Positions 59,266 to 64,000 of a stretch of 64,000 nt of DNA are shown here, piece by piece. The notes below the pieces were generated by a model, which searched no databases, was not told the origin of the DNA, and saw nothing but the letters and a program-made list of their open reading frames with translations. The stretch lies in assembly GCA_028285205.1 (NCBI GenBank), contig JANQQA010000325.1, positions 1 to 64,000 of the forward strand, written 5' to 3'. Position 1 is the first letter of the stretch. Each line of letters begins with the position of its first letter. Source of the DNA: Bythopirellula sp. GTDB taxonomy: Bacteria; Planctomycetota; Planctomycetia; Pirellulales; Lacipirellulaceae. The translations under genes were made by a program, and so were the position numbers.

Positions 59266-60255
59266 ATGACGTTAACTGCCGAAGCCGCACACCAGTCGGC
59301 GGAAGATTTTGTCACCACTTTTCATCGCATACGCGAGGAAGTCAGCAAGTTCATCGTCGGCCAGCAATCGCTCATGGAAGATGTGTTGCTGGCGATCCTC
59401 TGCGGCGGTCATGTGCTGCTGGAAGGCGTCCCCGGGCTCGGCAAGACGGCACTGGTCCACACGATCAGCGACGCGCTTCATCTTGACTTTCGACGCATTC
59501 AGTTCACGCCCGACCTGCTACCCGCCGACATCGTCGGTACGCAAGTGCTGATGGACCGAGACGGTAGCAAAGTTTTGGAGTTTCAGCAGGGACCGGTGTT
59601 CTGCAACATCCTTCTCGCCGACGAAATCAATCGCGCCACGCCAAAAACACAGTCGGCATTGCTCGAGACGATGCAAGAACGCAGTGTGACCGTCGCGGGC
59701 GAGACGCATCCGCTCGATTCGCCGTTCTTCGTGCTCGCCACGCAGAATCCCATCGAACAAGACGGTACTTTTCCGCTCCCCGAAGCGCAGCTTGATCGAT
59801 TCTTTTTCAAGTTGCTCGTCGATATGCCGACTCACGATGAGTTCTCGGAAATCCTCAATCGCACCGGCGGCAACCAGCAGCCGACCATCGAACCCGTCGC
59901 GAGCGGCGACGACATGCACCGCTTGGGCCATACACTCCGCGAAGTACCCATCGACGAAACCGTGCAGGACTACCTCGTGCGTATCGTGCGAGCCACGCAC
60001 CCAGAAAATGAGCATGCACCCGAACCGGTGAAGAAGTTTGTGCGTCACGGCGCTTCTCCACGTGGGGCTCAAGCGATGTTGGCTGCCTGCCGCGGCCGAG
60101 CACTGTTGGACGGTCGCTACCACGTCGCGCGCGAAGATGTCGCAGCCGTTGCCGTACCAGCGCTACGTCACCGCCTGATTCTCAGCTTCGAAGGGGAAGC
60201 CGAAGGGATTCGCAGTGACGGCGTGATTCAAAGCGTCATTGAGCATCTCGATTGA
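59266..60255 (+). CDS. MoxR-family AAA+ ATPase
   Basis: 329 residues, standard length. Walker A is GVPGLGKT (54-61), Walker B ILLADE (115-120) and sensor 1 LATQNP (157-162), with the MoxR words INRATPKTQSALLEAMQE-like (here ETMQE) and FPLPEAQLDRF. The C-terminal lid contains SPRGAQAMLAACRGRALLDG. MoxR proteins act as chaperone-like ATPases together with VWA-domain partners in the cytoplasm; the partners here are the DUF58 and VWA genes directly downstream. It starts 8 bases after the coiled-coil gene. Confidence 0.95.
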   Translation: MTLTAEAAHQSAEDFVTTFHRIREEVSKFIVGQQSLMEDVLLAILCGGHVLLEGVPGLGKTALVHTISDALHLDFRRIQFTPDLLPADIVGTQVLMDRDGSKVLEFQQGPVFCNILLADEINRATPKTQSALLETMQERSVTVAGETHPLDSPFFVLATQNPIEQDGTFPLPEAQLDRFFFKLLVDMPTHDEFSEILNRTGGNQQPTIEPVASGDDMHRLGHTLREVPIDETVQDYLVRIVRATHPENEHAPEPVKKFVRHGASPRGAQAMLAACRGRALLDGRYHVAREDVAAVAVPALRHRLILSFEGEAEGIRSDGVIQSVIEHLD

Positions 60256-60326
60256 CGCCCTACCCGCGACGGGCAACTGCCACTGCCCGGCCGAGCCGAT
60301 CTCTCACTTCGCTAGCGAAGCCCGCC

Positions 60327-61190
60327 ATGCTCACTGATCCCGAATTCATTCGCCGCCTCGATTCACTCTATTTGCTGGCGCGCAAAGTATTGGGCGGAAC
60401 ACTTCAAGCAGATCGCAAGAGCACGCGCAAGGGGACCGGAATCACGTTCGCGGACTACTCCGAGTATTACTACGGTGCCGACTTTCGTGCGATCGATTGG
60501 CGAGTGTATGCTCGCTTTGAATCGCTAATGATCAAACTGTTTGAATTGGAAGAAGACGCCACTATCTATCTGCTCGTGGATTGCAGCCGCTCGATGGAGA
60601 GCAAGTTCCTGTATACCAGGCAGTTGGCGGCAGCACTGGGCTACATCGCACTCAACTGTCTCGATCGGCTGGCCGTTTATCAGATTGGCGAGACTCTCCA
60701 GCCCCTGCTCAATGTCTGCCGGGGCCGGGGCAAAGTGCTTGAGTTATTGCGATCGCTTGAAAATGCGGAAACAATCGCCGGCGACACCCAATTCAACAGT
60801 TGCTGCCGTTTGTTTCAAGCACGACGCTCGCGACGCGGTGTAGTCGTCGTGCTGTCGGACTTCCTGTTCCCGGACGGGTTCGACGAAGGACTGAAATTCC
60901 TGCGATTCAACCGACACGACGTCTATTGCTTGCAAATCCAGAACGAAGACGATACGCGCTGCATGTGGAAAGGAGACGTCGAACTCGCGTGCGTCGAGAC
61001 CGACGCTCGACAGCGAGTAACCATTTCGCCGCGCGAAGTGCGGCTCTACGAGCAAGCGGTCGTCGAATGGAATGAAAACCTACGTCAGGCCTGCGCACGT
61101 CAGGGCATAGGCCTCGCCTCGACCTCGACAGAACCGTCGTTCGAGTCCGTGATACAGGATATCCTCCGACGCGGAGGACTGGTCGCGTGA
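60327..61190 (+). CDS. DUF58 domain protein (VWA-like)
   Basis: 287 residues from the ATG MLTDPEFIRRLDSLYLLARK; a TTG overlapping the MoxR stop would add 25 residues of non-conserved sequence. The DUF58 signature is present (FADYSEYYYGADFRAIDWRV). A metal-ion-dependent adhesion site, DCSRSMES, follows, with a VVVVLSDFLFP strand further on. DUF58 proteins are constant partners of MoxR ATPases. The last codons overlap the next gene (GTGA), giving translational coupling. Confidence 0.93.
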   Translation: MLTDPEFIRRLDSLYLLARKVLGGTLQADRKSTRKGTGITFADYSEYYYGADFRAIDWRVYARFESLMIKLFELEEDATIYLLVDCSRSMESKFLYTRQLAAALGYIALNCLDRLAVYQIGETLQPLLNVCRGRGKVLELLRSLENAETIAGDTQFNSCCRLFQARRSRRGVVVVLSDFLFPDGFDEGLKFLRFNRHDVYCLQIQNEDDTRCMWKGDVELACVETDARQRVTISPREVRLYEQAVVEWNENLRQACARQGIGLASTSTEPSFESVIQDILRRGGLVA

Positions 61191-62959
61191 CGTTCGCCAG
61201 CCCGATCTTCTTCTGGTCGTTTCTAGCTTTAGCGCCGCTGATTGCCATCTACCTGCTGAAAGTGCGTCCGCGCCGCAAACCGACAACGGCATTCTTTCTG
61301 TGGGAAAAGATCTTTCAGGAAAAACGTGCTAGCAGCTTGATGCACCGCCTGCGTGATTTGCTTTCGCTGCTGATGATGGCTCTGGCTTTCTGTGCAGTAT
61401 GTTTGGCACTCGCTCAACCGCGTTGGACGAACGACAATCGCAAGGATTTGCTGTTGATCATCGACAACAGTGCTTCGATGAGCGCACAAGAAGGGCTCTC
61501 GACGCGTTTGGAACAGGCCAAGAGTCGCGCTGCCCAAATTGCCCAAGGCCTGGACGGTACGCAACGGGCCGCGGTCGCAACGGTTGCACGTGACTTGCGG
61601 TACGTCTCGCACTTGACCGATAACCCGCGCGAACTCGTCGCGGCAATTGAGGCGATCCAACCGAGCGACGAGGCGCTACAACCGCAATCCCTACCGTTGG
61701 TCGATGAGAATCGGCAATTCACCGGTGACTACCGCTTATTGCTGTTAAGCGACGGATGCTTCGACAGAGATGCTGCGCCGACAGGCTTCGAGCTGATCAA
61801 AATCGGCCAACCCCAGAAGAATATTGGTCTGGTTGCCGCCGACTTACAATATGTGCCCGGTGGCCAACTGCAAATGAGTTGCTACTTTCAGGTCGCTTCA
61901 AGTTTCACTGAGGGCGTTGACGTCGACTTGCTCCTATCGCGCGAGAATGGCGACACGACACAATTGGTTAAAGTCATCCCGCTGTCCATCGAGCCCGGCA
62001 TCAACGAGCCCGTAGTTCTGGCGATCGAGAACGCCGAACCCGGACGCTGGATCGCCAAACTCGACATCGAAGACCCGCTCAGCGACGACAACACTGCCTA
62101 TCTGTGTGCTCGCCGTCCGCCACCGATTCCGATCTCGGTAGAATCAGACGACCAGTTTTTCTTTCAACAATGCGTGCTCGCTTTTTCCGGCGATGCAGGA
62201 TTGCTGAGCTTGGTCGAGGAAAGCCCAAAGCTGGTGCTCGCAAAGGCACAAAGCAGCGATGCTGAACAGACGATCGTTTTCCAGCCTGCGGGCAATTCAA
62301 CGTGGTGGAGCGAATTGAGCGATGAGATAGACGATGTGGTGCCGCGCGTACTGATTGAGGATCATCCGCTCATCCGACATTTCGATCCTGCCTCGATCGT
62401 TTATTTGGGCGCACGACGACTTCAAGCTCCACCCGGGGCGCAGATACTCGTCGCGAGTGACGACGACGTTCCGCTCATATATGTTGCGAATCAATCTGGC
62501 AAGCAGGCAGTCGTCGTGAATATCGATCCTATCGCGGCGGAGCTTTACTTCAGTGCTTGGTTTCCCGTTTTGGTTCATTCGGCCGCACTACATCTGGCCG
62601 GTCGAGAAGACCCGCTGTTGGCGACATACACTGCTGGAACCCTCGTGCAGATCCCAGAAGCTGAAGAAGCAACCACATCACAATTAAACGGCCCTCACGA
62701 CACGAAAACAGAAGTCGTCGGAACAACCTTTGATGGTCTCGACCAGTTGGGCTTCTATCAGATCAAACGAGAGGGCAGTGAGTGGGACATCGGATGTAGC
62801 TTGCTCGCGAGGCAGGAGACTTTGCTGGATAACGAGCAGGTCCCAGATACAAGCGAGCCCATCAGCCGTGGATCTTCCCCTGCGCAGTGGCTTACGATTC
62901 TCGCGTTGGTGGTCGTGACGGCCGAATCCGTACTCTACCATCGTCGCAAAGTAGGTTAG
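61187..62959 (+). CDS. BatA-type membrane protein with VWA domain
   Basis: 590 residues from a GTG overlapping the DUF58 stop. The N-terminal BatA module is ASPIFFWSFLALAPLIAIYLLK plus a second helix (LLSLLMMALAFCAVCLAL). It is followed by a VWA domain with the metal site IIDNSASMSAQEG and LLLLSDGCFD. Beta-sandwich-like regions lead to a C-terminal membrane helix (WLTILALVVVTAESVLYH) and a short basic tail. The VWA domain should face the periplasm. Probably forms a membrane complex with the neighbouring VWA protein under MoxR control. Confidence 0.9.
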   Translation: MTFASPIFFWSFLALAPLIAIYLLKVRPRRKPTTAFFLWEKIFQEKRASSLMHRLRDLLSLLMMALAFCAVCLALAQPRWTNDNRKDLLLIIDNSASMSAQEGLSTRLEQAKSRAAQIAQGLDGTQRAAVATVARDLRYVSHLTDNPRELVAAIEAIQPSDEALQPQSLPLVDENRQFTGDYRLLLLSDGCFDRDAAPTGFELIKIGQPQKNIGLVAADLQYVPGGQLQMSCYFQVASSFTEGVDVDLLLSRENGDTTQLVKVIPLSIEPGINEPVVLAIENAEPGRWIAKLDIEDPLSDDNTAYLCARRPPPIPISVESDDQFFFQQCVLAFSGDAGLLSLVEESPKLVLAKAQSSDAEQTIVFQPAGNSTWWSELSDEIDDVVPRVLIEDHPLIRHFDPASIVYLGARRLQAPPGAQILVASDDDVPLIYVANQSGKQAVVVNIDPIAAELYFSAWFPVLVHSAALHLAGREDPLLATYTAGTLVQIPEAEEATTSQLNGPHDTKTEVVGTTFDGLDQLGFYQIKREGSEWDIGCSLLARQETLLDNEQVPDTSEPISRGSSPAQWLTILALVVVTAESVLYHRRKVG

Positions 62960-62965
62960 CCCGAG

Positions 62966-64000
62966 ATGGAGTTACTCACGCTTCGACCGCTGATGTGGCT
63001 CGGCACGATTGTGCTAATCGCGATCGGTTTGCGATACAGTCTGGTCGATCGCCCGCGGTGGCAGCAATTCGCATCCGTGGGATTTCGCATCGCCGCGATT
63101 GCATTCTTGGTATTTGCCTTGTGCCGTCCGTATTGGCTGGAGCCCCGAGAAGATCTGCACATTGTGTTTTTGGTAGACGTCTCCGAGTCGGTCGACTTGC
63201 CGGCGATACAGCGGGCCGTCGACAGTCTCAAGCAATCAATCGAGCAGCTGGCCTCTGGCGACAGCTGGTCGCTATTTGCGGTTGGGTCGACTGTGCGTCC
63301 CTTCGAATCACCGGAAGAACTTGCCGAGATGCTCACCAAGTGGGAGTCTGGCGTCACCGACGACCAATTCCGCAGCCAATCTCGACTTGCCGACGCGTTG
63401 CTCGAAACGCGCCTCGCATTCGCAGCCGGCAAATCGCGTCGCGTCATCCTCATGAGCGATGGGCAGGAGACCGACAGCGATGTCGCCGCAGCCCTGCGAC
63501 AACTCGATCAAGAGCAAATCGATGTGCGTTGGCAGAAGCTGGACGCGCTGTCGGAACCTGAAGCTGGCATCGTCTCCGTGACACCTTCGTCGCGTAGCGC
63601 TTTTCACGGCGAGGTGGTCCGCATGCAGGTCAAACTCGCAACAAATCGAGCGATGAAAGGTACTCTGCGCTTGGTCCACAAGGGCGTCGCCGTCCAGCAA
63701 CAGGAGGTGCAACTCAGTCCCGACGCGATCAACGCGACCCACTTCGACGTCGAAATGACCACGCCCGGCGACAGCCGTTGGACAGCCGAATTGTTGCCGG
63801 AGCAAGACCATTTCCTGCTAAATAACCAGTCAGCATGTACGGTCGCGGTACGCGGTAAGCCGCGTGTGCTGATCCTGCACCAAGAGCCCCGCGACGTTCG
63901 CTCCTTCGCTCGTTCACTCCGCGAGCAAGAAATTGAAGTCGAGGTGCGCGGCGAACTGGGGATGCCAGAAACTCTAGAAAGTGCATTAGCATTCGATGCG
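62966..64000 (+). CDS. VWA-domain membrane protein, truncated by the window end
   Basis: 345 codons are visible from the ATG at 62966, 6 bases after the previous stop; no stop is reached. Two membrane helices (WLGTIVLIAIGLRY and FRIAAIAFLVFALC) precede a VWA domain with the metal site FLVDVSESVD and VILMSDGQETD. A beta-sandwich region follows, then the start of a further domain (KPRVLILHQEPRD) like the glutamine-amidotransferase-type fold found in related proteins. It continues the MoxR operon. Confidence 0.9.
   Translation, partial: MELLTLRPLMWLGTIVLIAIGLRYSLVDRPRWQQFASVGFRIAAIAFLVFALCRPYWLEPREDLHIVFLVDVSESVDLPAIQRAVDSLKQSIEQLASGDSWSLFAVGSTVRPFESPEELAEMLTKWESGVTDDQFRSQSRLADALLETRLAFAAGKSRRVILMSDGQETDSDVAAALRQLDQEQIDVRWQKLDALSEPEAGIVSVTPSSRSAFHGEVVRMQVKLATNRAMKGTLRLVHKGVAVQQQEVQLSPDAINATHFDVEMTTPGDSRWTAELLPEQDHFLLNNQSACTVAVRGKPRVLILHQEPRDVRSFARSLREQEIEVEVRGELGMPETLESALAFDA

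Noticed and set aside
60252-60326. TTG start of the DUF58 gene overlapping the MoxR stop
   Set aside because: The extra 25 residues are basic and unlike the family; the ATG at 60327 begins at the usual DUF58 N terminus.

Overview
The window comes from a planctomycete, most likely of the Pirellulales. This rests on recurring gene families: PEP-CTERM and dockerin-type surface proteins, prepilin-like DUF1559 proteins with an H-X9-DG end, planctomycete-type ECF sigma factors paired with a Ser/Thr kinase or a FecR-domain protein, sulfatases, a PVC-type cytochrome/HEAT/propeller protein, and a MoxR-DUF58-VWA operon. There are no rRNA genes, no complete tRNA, no CRISPR array and no exosortase gene, so the PEP-CTERM proteins must be processed by an enzyme encoded elsewhere.

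Layout. 1-7 kb: the 3' end of a beta-helix/dockerin surface protein faces a 1.6-kilo-residue RTX/dockerin protein; their C-terminal tails match. 7-10 kb: ECF sigma factor plus transmembrane Ser/Thr kinase with TPRs. 10-15 kb: a remnant and a large PEP-CTERM gene split by one stop codon. 15.5-18.5 kb: a secreted DUF5695-like protein on the minus strand. 18.9-25.3 kb: four PEP-CTERM genes (three of them close paralogues), the last overlapping a DUF1559 gene. 25.9-33.8 kb: a glycan-degradation locus of two GH127-type genes (the second frameshifted by a 7-bp duplication) and two sulfatases. 33.8-36.7 kb: gene-poor, with a frame-broken transposase between two 21-bp direct repeats that resemble part of a tRNA-Met gene. 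36.7-48 kb: an exported beta-propeller protein, a lipoprotein and DUF1559 pair, a sigma/FecR pair, and an oxidoreductase translationally coupled to a 1,288-residue DUF6807/PVC-cytochrome fusion. 48.4-64 kb: one long operon with an exported 3,044-residue TPR protein, a membrane coiled-coil protein, a MoxR ATPase, a DUF58 protein and two VWA membrane proteins, the last cut by the window end.

How it fits together. The left two thirds is an accessory, surface- and polysaccharide-oriented region with clear gene birth and death: tandem duplication, a nonsense mutation, frameshifts, orphan PEP-CTERM ends and decayed fragments. The right quarter is a compact, intact operon with overlapping start and stop codons. 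The least explained elements are a diverged ~0.7-kb non-coding repeat present twice (1268-1985 and 10226-10942, with a shorter probable third match near 34260), and the att-like repeats with a neighbouring 10-bp-period array at 36.5 kb.
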